64,000 nt of DNA from Sulfitobacter sp. 20_GPM-1509m (GTDB lineage: Bacteria > Pseudomonadota > Alphaproteobacteria > Rhodobacterales > Rhodobacteraceae): the NCBI RefSeq assembly GCF_000620505.1, contig NZ_JIBC01000004.1:1-64000 (forward strand). The letters run 5' to 3'. The position numbers and the translations under genes are program-made. Shown here in pieces: positions 24,159 to 33,662 of the stretch. The notes under the pieces are model-generated. The model saw only the letters and a program-made list of their open reading frames with translations. It ran no database searches and was not told where the DNA came from. Positions within the stretch are counted from its first letter, which is position 1, and every line of letters begins with the position of its first letter.

Positions 24159-25415
24159 ATGCGCCGACACGTGCTGATCCTCGGCGCCGATGGCTTTATC
24201 GGCCGCCACATCGCCTTTGCCGCCCGCCGCGCGGGATGGCAGGTGACGGCGCATGCGCGCAATCCGGCAGCCTTGCGGCACATGGGGTTCGACACCCTGC
24301 GCGCGGATCTGAGTGATCCGGTGACCCATGATCCAGCCTTCTGGCGCCCGGTGCTGGCGGAGGGCGCCCATGTCATCAACGCCGCCGGTTTGCTGACCGG
24401 GAGCGCCGCTGCAATGCACGCGGTCCATGTCGCGGCCCCTGCGGCGGTCTATGCCGCACTGCCCCCCGGCGCGCGCGGCGTGTTGATCTCTGCCATCGGG
24501 GTCGAGGCCGACACCCCCTTTGCCCGCCACCGCCGCGACGGCGAGGCCGCAGCGCCCGAGGCCGTCACCGTCCTGCGCCCCGGTCTGGTGCTGGGGCACA
24601 CCTCTTACGGCGGCTCGTCCTTGGCGCGGGCGCTGGCGGCACTGCCCGTGGTGACGCCCGTGGTCGGCAAGGGCGACCAGCCGTTCAACCCGATCCACGC
24701 CGACGATCTGGCTGCGATTGCCTTGCACTGCCTTGAGCATCCGCCCATGGCTGGCCCGCATGTGGTGGGCGGCCCCGAGACCGTCACGCAAAAGCAGATG
24801 CTGCAAGCCCTGCGCGGATGGATGGGCCTGCGTCCTGCCATCCCCCTGCGTCTGCCCGGCCCGTTGGCCCGGATGCTGGGGACCATCGGTGATGCCATGC
24901 GGCTTGGTCCGATCTCGCGCACCGCGGTCGACCAGTTGTCACAGGGCGTGCACGCCCCCCACGCGCTGCCAGAGGGTCCGCAACCCCGCGCCTTCAGCGC
25001 CATCCTGCAAGCCCAGCCCTGCGGCACCCAGGATCTGTGGCACGCGCGGCTCTACCTGATGCGGCCTGTGCTGCGGCTGGTGCTGGCGGTCCTGTGGCTG
25101 GCCTCGGGCATTATCGGCCTGACCCTGCCTGCCGCCGACTTCCTGCCTCTGGTCCCGGACACCCTGCCCGACACCGCGCTGATCGTCATGGCGCGCGCCG
25201 GAGGGCTGGCGGACCTTGCCATTGCTGCCGCGCTGCTGCGCGGTTGGCGGCCTCGCCTGATGGCGGCTGTGCAATTTGGGATGATTGTCGCCTATACCGC
25301 CGCCTTCACCCTGTTGAACCCAGCGTTGTGGTTGCTCCCCTTGGGCGGGCTGCTTAAGAACGTCCCGCTGCTGGTCCTGATTGCCATGGCCGCCATTGTG
25401 GAAAGAGAACGCTGA
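24159..25415 (+). CDS. NAD(P)-binding epimerase-like protein fused to a membrane (DoxX-like) domain
   Basis: A 418-residue fusion. Residues 1-290 are an atypical short-chain dehydrogenase fold with [19 protein letters not shown] at the start and [20 protein letters not shown]; the classic YxxxK is not evident. Residues about 300-418 hold four hydrophobic segments ([20 protein letters not shown] onward) and look DoxX-like. It begins 14 bp after mtnP and its stop overlaps the start of the DUF2269 gene, so the three are likely co-transcribed. The substrate is unknown; a membrane-tethered reductase is plausible. Confidence 0.8.
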   Translation: MRRHVLILGADGFIGRHIAFAARRAGWQVTAHARNPAALRHMGFDTLRADLSDPVTHDPAFWRPVLAEGAHVINAAGLLTGSAAAMHAVHVAAPAAVYAALPPGARGVLISAIGVEADTPFARHRRDGEAAAPEAVTVLRPGLVLGHTSYGGSSLARALAALPVVTPVVGKGDQPFNPIHADDLAAIALHCLEHPPMAGPHVVGGPETVTQKQMLQALRGWMGLRPAIPLRLPGPLARMLGTIGDAMRLGPISRTAVDQLSQGVHAPHALPEGPQPRAFSAILQAQPCGTQDLWHARLYLMRPVLRLVLAVLWLASGIIGLTLPAADFLPLVPDTLPDTALIVMARAGGLADLAIAAALLRGWRPRLMAAVQFGMIVAYTAAFTLLNPALWLLPLGGLLKNVPLLVLIAMAAIVERER

Positions 25416-25879
25416 TGGACGCCTATCTGACTGCCAAATGGCTGCACATCCTGTCGTCCACCGTGCTGTTCGGCACCGGCATCGGCACCGCGTTCCAGAT
25501 GGTCTGGGCCATGCGCAGCGACAATCCGGTGGTGATCCACCGCACGGCCTCGGGCGTGGTGGTGGCCGACTGGCTGTTCACCACACCGGCAGGGCTGCTC
25601 CAGCCCGCCACCGGCCTGTGGCTGATCCACCTGCAAGGCTATCCGATGACCGAACCGTGGTTGCTGCTGACCTATGTGCTGTACGCTGTGGCCTTTGTCG
25701 CATGGGTGCCCGTGGTCGGCCTGCAAATCCGCATCCGCAACCTGACCGCCACCGCCACGACGGTGCCCGCCGCCGCATACCGCGCCTTTCGCATCTGGTT
25801 CGCCCTTGGCTGGCCTGCCTTCCTTGCGCTGATCGCCATCTTCTGGCTTATGGTCCACAGACCGCCACTCTGGGGCTGA
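25415..25879 (+). CDS. DUF2269 family integral membrane protein
   Basis: A 154-residue protein with four hydrophobic segments. The start [20 protein letters not shown] and the central [20 protein letters not shown] followed by QPATGLWL match DUF2269. His11, the later RTA and the Trp/Gly-rich helices are family-typical; a haem ligand role for the histidines has been suggested by the spacing but is not shown. ATG 25415 overlaps the TGA of the upstream fusion gene. The function is unknown. Confidence 0.83.
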   Translation: MDAYLTAKWLHILSSTVLFGTGIGTAFQMVWAMRSDNPVVIHRTASGVVVADWLFTTPAGLLQPATGLWLIHLQGYPMTEPWLLLTYVLYAVAFVAWVPVVGLQIRIRNLTATATTVPAAAYRAFRIWFALGWPAFLALIAIFWLMVHRPPLWG

Positions 25880-25902
25880 TGCCCCTGAACACCGGAAACC
25901 CT

Positions 25903-26433
25903 ATGAAAACCGTCCAAGACTACATCCGCACCATCCCCGATTTCCCGCACGAGGGGATCATGTTCCGCGATGTCACGACGCTGTTTGCCGACCCGCGCGG
26001 CTTTCGCATGGCGATCGACCAGATGCTGAACCCCTATGCGGGGCTGCAAATCGACAAGGTCGTGGGGCTTGAGGCGCGCGGCTTTATCCTGGGCGGCGCC
26101 ATCGCGCACCAGCTGTCCAAAGGCTTTGTTCCGATCCGCAAAAAGGGCAAGCTGCCCGGCGCCACCATCGAACAGGCCTATACGCTGGAATACGGCGAGG
26201 CTGTGGTCGAAATCCACGACGATGCCATTCAGGCCGGCGAGACCGTGCTGATCGTGGACGACCTGCTGGCCACCGGCGGCACCGCCGAGGCCGGGATCAA
26301 ACTGATCGAACGGCTGGGTGGCAAGATCATCTCGTGCAGCTTCATCATCGACCTGCCCGATCTGGGCGGCCGCGCCAAGCTGGAAGCCATGGGCATGGAC
26401 GTGCAGGCGCTGTGCGCCTATGCGGGCGACTGA
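25903..26433 (+). CDS. apt: Adenine phosphoribosyltransferase
   Basis: A 176-residue phosphoribosyltransferase. It begins [20 protein letters not shown], contains [16 protein letters not shown] and has the PRPP-binding loop [18 protein letters not shown] near residues 119-136. It converts adenine and PRPP to AMP. With mtnP upstream it completes adenine recovery from methylthioadenosine. An ATG at 25879 would add eight residues and overlap the previous stop; I prefer 25903, which fits the family start. Followed by a double-hairpin repeat. Confidence 0.94.
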   Translation: MKTVQDYIRTIPDFPHEGIMFRDVTTLFADPRGFRMAIDQMLNPYAGLQIDKVVGLEARGFILGGAIAHQLSKGFVPIRKKGKLPGATIEQAYTLEYGEAVVEIHDDAIQAGETVLIVDDLLATGGTAEAGIKLIERLGGKIISCSFIIDLPDLGGRAKLEAMGMDVQALCAYAGD

Positions 26434-26439
26434 CCCATC

Positions 26440-26500
26440 TTCATCTTGCCCCATAAACTCCGGGGTGAGGCGCGCAGCGCCGAGGGGCAGCGCCCCTAAG
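26440..26500 (+). repeat. Dispersed double-hairpin intergenic repeat, copy 2
   Basis: CATCTTGCCCCATAAACTCC leads into GGGGTGA, the hairpin GGCGCGCAGCGCC and the hairpin GGGGCAGCGCCCC. It lies just after apt and overlaps the last codons region of the convergent oxidase gene by a few bases. It may end transcription from both sides. Confidence 0.75.
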
Positions 26501-27917
26501 CCCGCCCGCGCAGCACGGCGCCGGGGTTCATGATCCCCGCCGGGTCCAATGCCGCCTTGATCGCGCGCATCGCCGCCAGCTTGACCGGATCACCGTAGCG
26601 TTCCAGATCGTCCACCTTGAACCGCCCGATGCCATGTTCGGCGCTGACCGAACCACCCAGTTCGTGCACCAGATCGTGCACCGCTTGCTTGATCTGGTCG
26701 CGCTCGGCCAGATGGTCGGCCTTGGTTTTGCCTGGCACGGGAAAGACGTTGTAGTGCAGGTTGCCATCGCCCACGTGACCGAAACAGTTGACGCGGAAAT
26801 CACCCAAGGCAGCGATCCGCGCGTTGGCCTTGGTGATAAATTCGGCCAATGCACCCAGCGGCACCGAAATGTCGTGACTGCTAATCGATCCGATCAGGCG
26901 GTTCGCTTCGGGGATGTGTTCGCGCACGGTCCAGAAGCCGTCTGACTGTGCTTGCGATTGCGCGATGATGCCGTCGCTGACCAGCCCGTCCTCGGCCCCT
27001 GCCACGAACAGCCGCTCCAGCGCGTCGGTGGGGTCTTGTCCCGCCGTTACGCCGACCTCGACCAGCAAGCACCACTCGGGCGGCACATCCCAGGGGCGGC
27101 GGATGTCGGGCAGTTTCTCGGCCAGGAAATCCATGCCTTGCCGGTGTATCAGTTCAAAGGCGCTGATGCTCTCGCCCAGCAGGTCGCGGCCCAGTGTCAG
27201 CAGTTTCAGCGCAGCGGCAGGACTGTCCACCACCAGCATCGCCGTGCCGCTGTGCGCGGGGCGCGGCGACAGTTTCAGGGCAGCGGCGGTAATCACACCC
27301 AACGTGCCCTCGGCTCCGATCAGCAAATGGCGCAAGTCAAAGCCGGTGTTGTCCTTGCGCAACCGGCTGAGGCCATTCCAGATGCTGCCATCGGGCAGCA
27401 CGGCCTCAAGCCCCAGACACAGATCGCGCGCATTGCCATAGCGCAGCACGCCGGTGCCGCCGGCATTGGTGCTGAGATTGCCACCGATCCGCGCGGTGCC
27501 TTCGGCGGCCAGCGACAGCGGGAACAACCGACCCACTTGCACTGCGGCCGCCTGCACATCGGCCAGGATCACGCCCGCCTCGACAATGGCCACGTTTTCA
27601 TCCGCATAGACCGCGCGCACGGCGTTCATCCGTTCCAGCGACAGGATCAGCGGCACGGGGCCATCCTCGACGACCTGCCCGCCGACCAACCCCGTGCCGC
27701 CGCCATAGGGAATGATTCCGATGCGGTGCTGCGCGCACAGGCGCACGATCGTCGCCACCTCCTCGACACTGCGCGGCAAGGCGACAAGAGTGTCCCGCCC
27801 CTTGTACCGCCCGCGCGGCTCTTCCAGATAGCGGGCCTCGGCGCGGTGAAAACGGTCGGCGGGCAAGGCTGCGGTCAGCAGCGGTTCAGTCTCGGGTGTA
27901 AGAGAGGTCAATGTCAT
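26496..27917 (-). CDS. FAD-binding 2-hydroxyacid oxidoreductase (D-lactate/glycolate dehydrogenase type)
   Basis: A 473-residue flavoprotein of the FAD_binding_4 / GlcD family. The FAD site shows IIPYGGGTGLVGGQVVEDG near residue 75 and GGNLSTNAGGTGVLRYGNAR near 145. The C-terminal FAD-oxidase domain contains NCFGHVGDGNLHYNVF (metal- and substrate-binding His) and GGSVSAEHGIGRFKVDDL. It oxidises a D-2-hydroxyacid such as D-lactate, glycolate or 2-hydroxyglutarate; which one is not determined. It stands alone. AGGATG lies before ATG 27917. Confidence 0.9.
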   Translation of the reverse strand: MTLTSLTPETEPLLTAALPADRFHRAEARYLEEPRGRYKGRDTLVALPRSVEEVATIVRLCAQHRIGIIPYGGGTGLVGGQVVEDGPVPLILSLERMNAVRAVYADENVAIVEAGVILADVQAAAVQVGRLFPLSLAAEGTARIGGNLSTNAGGTGVLRYGNARDLCLGLEAVLPDGSIWNGLSRLRKDNTGFDLRHLLIGAEGTLGVITAAALKLSPRPAHSGTAMLVVDSPAAALKLLTLGRDLLGESISAFELIHRQGMDFLAEKLPDIRRPWDVPPEWCLLVEVGVTAGQDPTDALERLFVAGAEDGLVSDGIIAQSQAQSDGFWTVREHIPEANRLIGSISSHDISVPLGALAEFITKANARIAALGDFRVNCFGHVGDGNLHYNVFPVPGKTKADHLAERDQIKQAVHDLVHELGGSVSAEHGIGRFKVDDLERYGDPVKLAAMRAIKAALDPAGIMNPGAVLRGRA

Positions 27918-27956
27918 GGCCGCAACATCCTGTCCCGGCGCGATAAAGGCAAGAGC

Positions 27957-28775
27957 CTAGCGTTGCAACCATTCGGGACGCAGCACCATGATCGTCGGGC
28001 GCGCCGGCAAGCGGTCGCGTGACACCTGCAGGGCGGGGCCGCCCACCTCGACCACGGCGAATTCATCCGCCATGCCGATCAGGAATTCATCCAGCGTATA
28101 ATCGGAAAACCAGTGCATCGGCAGCACCACCGACGATTTCAACCGTTTCAGCACACGTGTCATGGTGGGCAGGTCCAGCGTCATGCCGCCGTCGATCGGT
28201 GCCATCACGACGTCCAGCCGTCCGATGGCCGCATATTGCGCGGCGTCCGGTTCGTGGTGCAAATGCCCAAGATGGCCAATGCACAGCCCCGCCATTTCAA
28301 AGACAAAGATCGAGTTCCCCTTGGCCTCGCTGCCACCATACTGGCTGCGGATGTCGGTCGAGACATTGCGCACCAGCACTTCGCCCAGATCAACATGATG
28401 CTCGATCCCCTGCCCGAACGGCCCCCAGCCGTTCAGGGCGTGGGAAATGGCCGGGTCGGGAAAGGCGGTCCAGTGGGTGTCATGGGCGTGGTTCATCGTC
28501 ACCACATCGGGGATCATCGGCACGTTGCCGATGTAGCCGGTGAAGTCCGTCACGATGTTCAACCCGCCATGGCTGCGGATCAGAAAACTGGCGTGGTCGA
28601 TGTAGTGGATCAGAACCGTTTCGCTGGGAACATCAACGTCATAGCTGGCCTTATGCACAAACGCCGCGCCGTCGATGTCGCCCGCCAGCGCGATGCAATG
28701 GCTGGGCGTGCGCGTGGCCTGGGCCTGCGCCGCCCCTGTCATCAGTGTCAAAGCTGTCAGCAGTCGGATCAACAT
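27957..28775 (-). CDS. Exported MBL-fold metallohydrolase (UlaG-like)
   Basis: A 272-residue protein with a signal peptide (MLIRLLTALTLMTGAAQA) and a metallo-beta-lactamase fold. The metal motif is NHAHDTH near residue 97, preceded by IHYIDHASFLI; later histidines in IGHLGHLHHE and LPMHWFSD may complete the site. It should work in the periplasm as a hydrolase of unknown substrate. ATG 28775 is chosen because the signal peptide begins there; a longer frame runs back through the acetyltransferase gene. It lies 46 bp after that gene on the same strand. Confidence 0.83.
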   Translation of the reverse strand: MLIRLLTALTLMTGAAQAQATRTPSHCIALAGDIDGAAFVHKASYDVDVPSETVLIHYIDHASFLIRSHGGLNIVTDFTGYIGNVPMIPDVVTMNHAHDTHWTAFPDPAISHALNGWGPFGQGIEHHVDLGEVLVRNVSTDIRSQYGGSEAKGNSIFVFEMAGLCIGHLGHLHHEPDAAQYAAIGRLDVVMAPIDGGMTLDLPTMTRVLKRLKSSVVLPMHWFSDYTLDEFLIGMADEFAVVEVGGPALQVSRDRLPARPTIMVLRPEWLQR

Positions 28776-28821
28776 GATGGCCACCCTCGTGGCCCTCAGT
28801 CTAGCGCATCCCGCGCCAAAG

Positions 28822-29406
28822 TCATCTGGCGTCTGTACGCCCGCGGCGGTCATGGCGCAGGGATGCGTAAAGAACGTGCGTCCGCCAGCGTCCGTCGATC
28901 TGCAAATAGGATTGCGCGACGCCCTCGTATTTAAAACCCGACTTTTCCAGCAACCCGCGCGAGGCGGCGTTTTCCGGCAGGCAGGCGGCTTCGATCCGGC
29001 TGAGGTCCTGACGGGTGAAGGCATAGTGCACCACCGCCTCGATGGCCTCGCGCATATAGCCTTTGCGCGCGAACATCTGGCCGGTCCAATAGCCCAGCGT
29101 GCCCGCCTGTGCAGGTCCGCGCCGGATATTGTCCAATGTGATCGCCCCGACCAGAACCTCGTCCGCGCGACGGATCAGGAACAGCGGCATGGCCGAACCG
29201 TTGGCGATGGAGCGTTGGGCCCAGTAGACGCGGTTGGTAAAGGCCTTGCGCGACAGATGATCCTCGGCCCAGCCGGGTTCCCACGGGGTCAGGTAGTCCT
29301 TGGAATGTGCGCGCAGCGCCGACCAGGGGCGGAAATCTGCATGAACCGGAGGCCGCAGCGTCAGCCGCTCGGTCTCGATCCGCAGTTTCCGCTTGGACAG
29401 CAACAT
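28822..29406 (-). CDS. GNAT N-acetyltransferase (RimJ/RimL type)
   Basis: A 194-residue acetyltransferase. The RimJ-like start LRIETERLTLRPPVHADFRP, the acetyl-CoA region YWTGQMFARKGYMREAIEAV and RIEAACLPENAASRGLLEKS followed by GFKYEG are all present. Members acetylate N-terminal alpha-amino groups of ribosomal proteins or other substrates. Its start overlaps the stop of the M16 peptidase gene by one base (TGATG type), making it the tail of the cta-surf1-thrC operon. A specific substrate cannot be given. Confidence 0.88.
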   Translation of the reverse strand: MLLSKRKLRIETERLTLRPPVHADFRPWSALRAHSKDYLTPWEPGWAEDHLSRKAFTNRVYWAQRSIANGSAMPLFLIRRADEVLVGAITLDNIRRGPAQAGTLGYWTGQMFARKGYMREAIEAVVHYAFTRQDLSRIEAACLPENAASRGLLEKSGFKYEGVAQSYLQIDGRWRTHVLYASLRHDRRGRTDAR

Positions 29407-30668
29407 CAGGCGACCCGGCGCTCCTGCAAGGCATCCAGCGTCGGGGCTGCATCGACCGGCCCATACAGCGCCAGCGCCGCCGGAGCGGTGGCCGCGATAT
29501 GTTCGGCAAACTCGCGCACGTCGCCGGTGGTCACCGCATCTATGCGCGCAATGGTTTCCTCCAGCGGCGGCACGCGGTCCCAGATCTGCACCAGTCGCGC
29601 CAGACGTTCGGCGCGGCTGGACGGGCTTTCCAGCCCCATCAGCAATCCGGCTTTCATCTGCGCACGGGCGCGGGCCACTTCGGCGGGGTTCATGTCCGAG
29701 GCTGCCCGCTTCATCTCGTCGATGGTGATCCGCGACAGTTCGGCCACCTGATCGCCGCTGGTGCCCGCATAGACGGTCATCATGCCAGTGTCGTCATAGG
29801 CCCCTGCCTGCGCAAAGATCGAATAGCACAGGCCGCGATTCTCGCGCACTTCCTGGAACAGCCGCGAGGACATGCCGCCGCCCAGGGCGCTGGCATAGAT
29901 CTGCGCGACATAGATTTCCTCGTCACGGTAGCCGGGGCTTTCGAAGGCCAGTGCAAAGTGGGCCTGCTCCAGATCCTTGACCTGACGCACCTCCCCACCG
30001 CGAAACGACGCGGGTGCCAGTTTGAACGCGGGTGTCGGGACCATGCCGCCGAACATCTCTTCGGCCAGTTTCACGATGCTGTCGTGATCGACCGCACCCG
30101 CCGCCGACAGGATCATCTCTTCGGGGCCGTAATGCTGGGCCACGAACTTGGCCAGATCCTTGCGGGTGAACGCCTCGATCCGCTCGGTCGGGCCGAGAAT
30201 GGTGCGCCCGATGGGCTGTTCGGGATAGGCCTGCGCCTGCAGCCAGTCAAAGATCACATCATCGGGCGTGTCCAGCGCCTGACCGATCTCTTGCAGGATC
30301 ACGCCACGCTCGATCTCGATCTCATTCTTGTCGAAGGTCGGGTTCAGCAGGATGTCCCCGATCACATCCATCGCCAGCGGCACGTCCGCCTCCAGCACAC
30401 GTGCGTAATAGGCCGTGACCTCGCGGCTGGTGTAAGCGTTAATATAGCCGCCCACGTCCTCTATCGCCTCGGCGATTTGCAGGGCACTGCGCTTGGCCGT
30501 GCCCTTGAACGCCATATGCTCCAGAAAATGTGCGATGCCGTTCTGTTTGGGCGCTTCGTGCCGGCCACCGGCATTGACCCAGATCCCGATAGACGCCGAA
30601 GCCAGCCCCGGCATGTGTTCGGTCACGATGCGAAAGCCGTTGGCAAGGCGGTGCTGTTGCAAGCTCAC
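29406..30668 (-). CDS. M16 family zinc peptidase (processing-peptidase-like)
   Basis: A 420-residue peptidase with the inverted zinc motif HFLEHMAFKGT near residues 47-57 (HxxEH) and the third ligand in the downstream EIERGVILQEIGQ segment. A C-terminal inactive half of the M16 fold follows. Relatives are the mitochondrial processing peptidase beta subunit and bacterial PqqL/YmxG-type peptidases. The protein target is unknown. It overlaps thrC by 4 bp upstream and the acetyltransferase by one base downstream, a gene order conserved in Rhodobacterales as far as I recall. Confidence 0.92.
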   Translation of the reverse strand: MSLQQHRLANGFRIVTEHMPGLASASIGIWVNAGGRHEAPKQNGIAHFLEHMAFKGTAKRSALQIAEAIEDVGGYINAYTSREVTAYYARVLEADVPLAMDVIGDILLNPTFDKNEIEIERGVILQEIGQALDTPDDVIFDWLQAQAYPEQPIGRTILGPTERIEAFTRKDLAKFVAQHYGPEEMILSAAGAVDHDSIVKLAEEMFGGMVPTPAFKLAPASFRGGEVRQVKDLEQAHFALAFESPGYRDEEIYVAQIYASALGGGMSSRLFQEVRENRGLCYSIFAQAGAYDDTGMMTVYAGTSGDQVAELSRITIDEMKRAASDMNPAEVARARAQMKAGLLMGLESPSSRAERLARLVQIWDRVPPLEETIARIDAVTTGDVREFAEHIAATAPAALALYGPVDAAPTLDALQERRVA

Positions 30669-32053
30669 TGTGCGATATGTCCCTTGATATGGTCCTTGAG
30701 CGCGCCAAGGTCATTGGCGACCCGTGTCACCCGTTCCGCGCGTTCATAGAGGTCTTCCATGCGCGGGGGAAGAGGCGGATGGATGCCGCTGGCTTTCTCG
30801 ACTGCGTCCGGGAACTTTGCCGGATGGGCGGTGGCCAGCGTGATCATCGGCGTGCCCTGAACGCGGTGTTCGTTGGCCACCTTTACCCCCACGGCCGAAT
30901 GCGGGCACAGCAGTTCGGTCGAGGTTTTCAGCGTGGCTGCAATGGTGGCGTTGGTTTCGTCTTCGGACGCGCGGCCACTGTCGTAATGCTCTTGCAGGGC
31001 TTCCATCGCCCCCTGGCTCACGTCGAAACCGCCCTCTTTCAGCTCGTCCATCAGCTGCGCCACGGCCTTGCCGTCTCGCCCGTAAGCGTCGAACAGCGCG
31101 CGTTCAAAGTTCGACGAGACCTGGATGTCCATCGACGGGCTGATTGACGGGACGGTTTCGCCCTTGTGATAGCCCTGCCCTTTCAGGCAGCGGTCCAGAA
31201 TGTCGTTCTGGTTGGTCGCCACCACCAGCCGGTCGATGGGCAGGCCCATGCGTTTGGCGATGTAACCTGCAAAGATGTCACCAAAGTTGCCGGTGGGCAC
31301 GGTAAAGCTGACCTTGCGGTGCGGTGCGCCGACGGATACGGCGGAGGAGAAGTAATAGACCACCTGCGCCAGCACGCGGCCCCAGTTGATGCTGTTCACG
31401 CCCGCCAGTTTCACCGCATCGCGGAATTCAAAGTCGTTGAACATATCCTTCAACCGCGCCTGACAGTCGTCAAAATCACCGTCGACGGCCAATGCATGCA
31501 CATTGCTTTCGGATGGCGTGGTCATCTGACGGCGCTGTACTTCGGAGATGCGGCCATGGGGATAGAGGATGAACACATCCACATTGTCCAGCCCGCGAAA
31601 CGCCTCGATGGCGGCAGAGCCTGTGTCGCCGCTGGTGGCACCCACGATGGTCACACGCTCGCCGCGCCGTGTCAGGGCGGTCTGGAACAGCTGGCCGATC
31701 AGCTGCATGGCAAAATCCTTGAACGCCAGCGTCGGGCCGTGGAACAGTTCCAGCAGGAAATGCCCCTGATCCAACTGTACCAAAGGCGCGCGGGCGGCGT
31801 GGCCAAAACCGGCATAGGCGCGGTCGATGCAGCCACGGAATTCTTCGTCGCTGAAGGTCTCGCCCACGAAAGGACGCATCACGCGAAAGGCGATTTCTTC
31901 GTAGCTTTGCCCTTCCATCGCGGCGATGTCAGCATGCGACAATGTCGGAATTTCTGAGGGCACATACAGCCCCCCGTCACGGGCCAGCCCGGTCAGCATG
32001 GTGTCTTCGAATGTCAGCTCGGGCGCTTTGCCTCGGGTCGAGATATATTTCAC
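30665..32053 (-). CDS. thrC: Threonine synthase
   Basis: A 462-residue PLP enzyme of the long fold-type II threonine synthase group. It starts KYISTRGKAPELTFEDTMLT, has ARDGGLYVPSEIP, the PLP lysine in TLAFKDFAMQLIGQ near 113 and VGATSGDTGSAAIEAFRG for phosphate binding. It converts O-phosphohomoserine to threonine. I place the start at GTG 32053 with AGGCCC before it; it overlaps the SURF1 stop by 4 bp. An upstream in-frame ATG lies inside the SURF1 gene and gives unrelated residues. Coupling to SURF1 ties amino-acid and oxidase genes in one transcript. Confidence 0.93.
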   Translation of the reverse strand: MKYISTRGKAPELTFEDTMLTGLARDGGLYVPSEIPTLSHADIAAMEGQSYEEIAFRVMRPFVGETFSDEEFRGCIDRAYAGFGHAARAPLVQLDQGHFLLELFHGPTLAFKDFAMQLIGQLFQTALTRRGERVTIVGATSGDTGSAAIEAFRGLDNVDVFILYPHGRISEVQRRQMTTPSESNVHALAVDGDFDDCQARLKDMFNDFEFRDAVKLAGVNSINWGRVLAQVVYYFSSAVSVGAPHRKVSFTVPTGNFGDIFAGYIAKRMGLPIDRLVVATNQNDILDRCLKGQGYHKGETVPSISPSMDIQVSSNFERALFDAYGRDGKAVAQLMDELKEGGFDVSQGAMEALQEHYDSGRASEDETNATIAATLKTSTELLCPHSAVGVKVANEHRVQGTPMITLATAHPAKFPDAVEKASGIHPPLPPRMEDLYERAERVTRVANDLGALKDHIKGHIAQ

Positions 32054-32742
32054 GAGTTGGGCCTTTCTGGTCGGCGGCGGGTGCCGCGCAGGGCAAAAAC
32101 AGCGGTCATCGCAACCCAGATCAGGGCCAGCGAGAACCATGTGATGGCGTATTGCAAGTGATCGTTGGGAATGCCCGCAGTGTCCACAGGCAATGGCATG
32201 ACGGGACCCTCCGGCAGCGAAGTGGTTCGGGCCACGATCAGCAGCGGTTCTGAGTTTAATGTTTCGGCCATTGCAGGCAGGTCGCGGGCAAACCAGATGT
32301 TTGCCTCCAGGTCAGGCTCGGGCGTAAAGCTGTCGATCTCCTGGGGCCAGTGCAGGTTGCCGGTTACCGTCACCTCGCCCGTGGGCGTCGTGACAGCGTC
32401 ACGTTCCTCAAGCCGCACAAACCCGCGATCTACCAGCACGCGGCGGCCTGTGTCCGTCTGCATGGGCAGGATCACACGATATCCCGCGCCGATCTGCTTT
32501 TGGCTGACCAGTACATAGATCACCTGGTCGTCAAAGGTGCCGGTCACGGCAACAGGCAGGTATTTGTCCGCGACGGGATCGGGATCGCTTGGCAGCGCCA
32601 CGGGGTCCGCCGCAATGCGCGCAGTGATGTCAGCCAGCACCGACTCTTTCCAGGCCAGCCGCTGCACCTGCCAGAGGCCGAGCGAAATCAGGACAGCCGC
32701 GCCGCCCAACCCGATGCCGATCAGAAACAGAATACGTCCCAT
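32050..32742 (-). CDS. SURF1 family cytochrome oxidase assembly protein
   Basis: A 230-residue protein with two terminal membrane helices (FLIGIGLGGAAVLISLGLWQ near 5-24 and a C-terminal helix ITWFSLALIWVAMTAVFAL) flanking a periplasmic domain, the SURF1 layout. The motif LGLWQVQRLAWKESVL and PVDTAGIPNDHLQYAITWF are typical. SURF1 helps insert haem a into oxidase subunit I. It follows ctaE after a hairpin (32771-32802) and overlaps thrC downstream. Its upstream ribosome site is weak. Confidence 0.9.
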   Translation of the reverse strand: MGRILFLIGIGLGGAAVLISLGLWQVQRLAWKESVLADITARIAADPVALPSDPDPVADKYLPVAVTGTFDDQVIYVLVSQKQIGAGYRVILPMQTDTGRRVLVDRGFVRLEERDAVTTPTGEVTVTGNLHWPQEIDSFTPEPDLEANIWFARDLPAMAETLNSEPLLIVARTTSLPEGPVMPLPVDTAGIPNDHLQYAITWFSLALIWVAMTAVFALRGTRRRPERPNS

Positions 32743-32770
32743 GGCTGTCTTTCACTGCCGTGTTTCATGA

Positions 32771-32802
32771 CAAAAGGCGCGAGGAACACCACGCGCCTTT
32801 TG
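32771..32802 (-). terminator. Hairpin between ctaE and the SURF1 gene
   Basis: CAAAAGGCGCG (32771-32781) pairs perfectly with CGCGCCTTTTG (32792-32802). On either strand it ends in four T residues. It probably attenuates transcription so that SURF1, thrC and the downstream genes get less read-through than the oxidase genes. Confidence 0.75.
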
Positions 32803-32845
32803 GGTTTTAGGGATTCGTCGGCGATGTGCAACCAGACCCGGCTGA

Positions 32846-33652
32846 TTAGCTGGGCACGCCCCAAACATAGACGGCGAAGAACAGGAACAGCCAGACAACG
32901 TCCACGAAGTGCCAGTACCAGGCAGCCGCTTCGAACCCGACGTGGCGTTCGGGGGTAAAGTGCCCCTTCATCGCGCGGATCAGGCAGACGGTCAGGAAGA
33001 TGGTCCCGATGATTACGTGAAACCCGTGAAAACCAGTGGCCATGAAGAAGTTGGAATAGAACTCGTCAGCGCCGAATTCCCAGCCTTCGTGCAGCAGGTG
33101 CCCGTATTCATAGGCTTGCAGCCCGGTGAACGCGATACCAAGGATGATCGACAGCGCCAGACCTGTGACCAGATCCTTGCGGTTGTTTTCATGCACCAGC
33201 GCGTGGTGCGCCCATGTCACGGCACAGCCCGACAGCAGCAGGACCAGCGTGTTGATCAGCGGCAGGTGCAGTGCGTCAACCGGAACGATGAAAGGGGGCG
33301 TATAACCCGAACCGATATACTCCTCCATCGGATAGAGGGCATGTTTGAAGAACGACCAGAACCATGCCGAAAAGAACATGACTTCGGACATGATGAACAG
33401 GATAAAGCCATAGCGCAGGCCGATCTGAACCACACGGGTGTGATCGCCAACATGGCTTTCATCAATCACCTTGGACCACCAGGCGAACATCACGTAAAGC
33501 ACGCCCGCAAACCCGGCGAGGAACACATAAGGTGTGATGCCGTGCATCCAAAGCACGCCGCCAAACAGCATGATGAAGGCCGCTACAGCGCCCAGAAGCG
33601 GCTCGATCGACGGAGCCAGAATGTGATAGTCATGGTTCTTGGCATGGGCCAT
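32846..33652 (-). CDS. ctaE: Cytochrome c oxidase subunit III
   Basis: A 268-residue membrane protein with about seven helices. Family sequence includes [40 protein letters not shown], the conserved Glu/His pair and [20 protein letters not shown]; it ends [20 protein letters not shown]. It is the non-redox subunit of the aa3-type oxidase in the inner membrane. GAGGGA precedes ATG 33652. The gene follows ctaG with a 10-bp gap. Confidence 0.96.
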   Translation of the reverse strand: MAHAKNHDYHILAPSIEPLLGAVAAFIMLFGGVLWMHGITPYVFLAGFAGVLYVMFAWWSKVIDESHVGDHTRVVQIGLRYGFILFIMSEVMFFSAWFWSFFKHALYPMEEYIGSGYTPPFIVPVDALHLPLINTLVLLLSGCAVTWAHHALVHENNRKDLVTGLALSIILGIAFTGLQAYEYGHLLHEGWEFGADEFYSNFFMATGFHGFHVIIGTIFLTVCLIRAMKGHFTPERHVGFEAAAWYWHFVDVVWLFLFFAVYVWGVPS

Positions 33653-33662
33653 GTTCAGTCCC

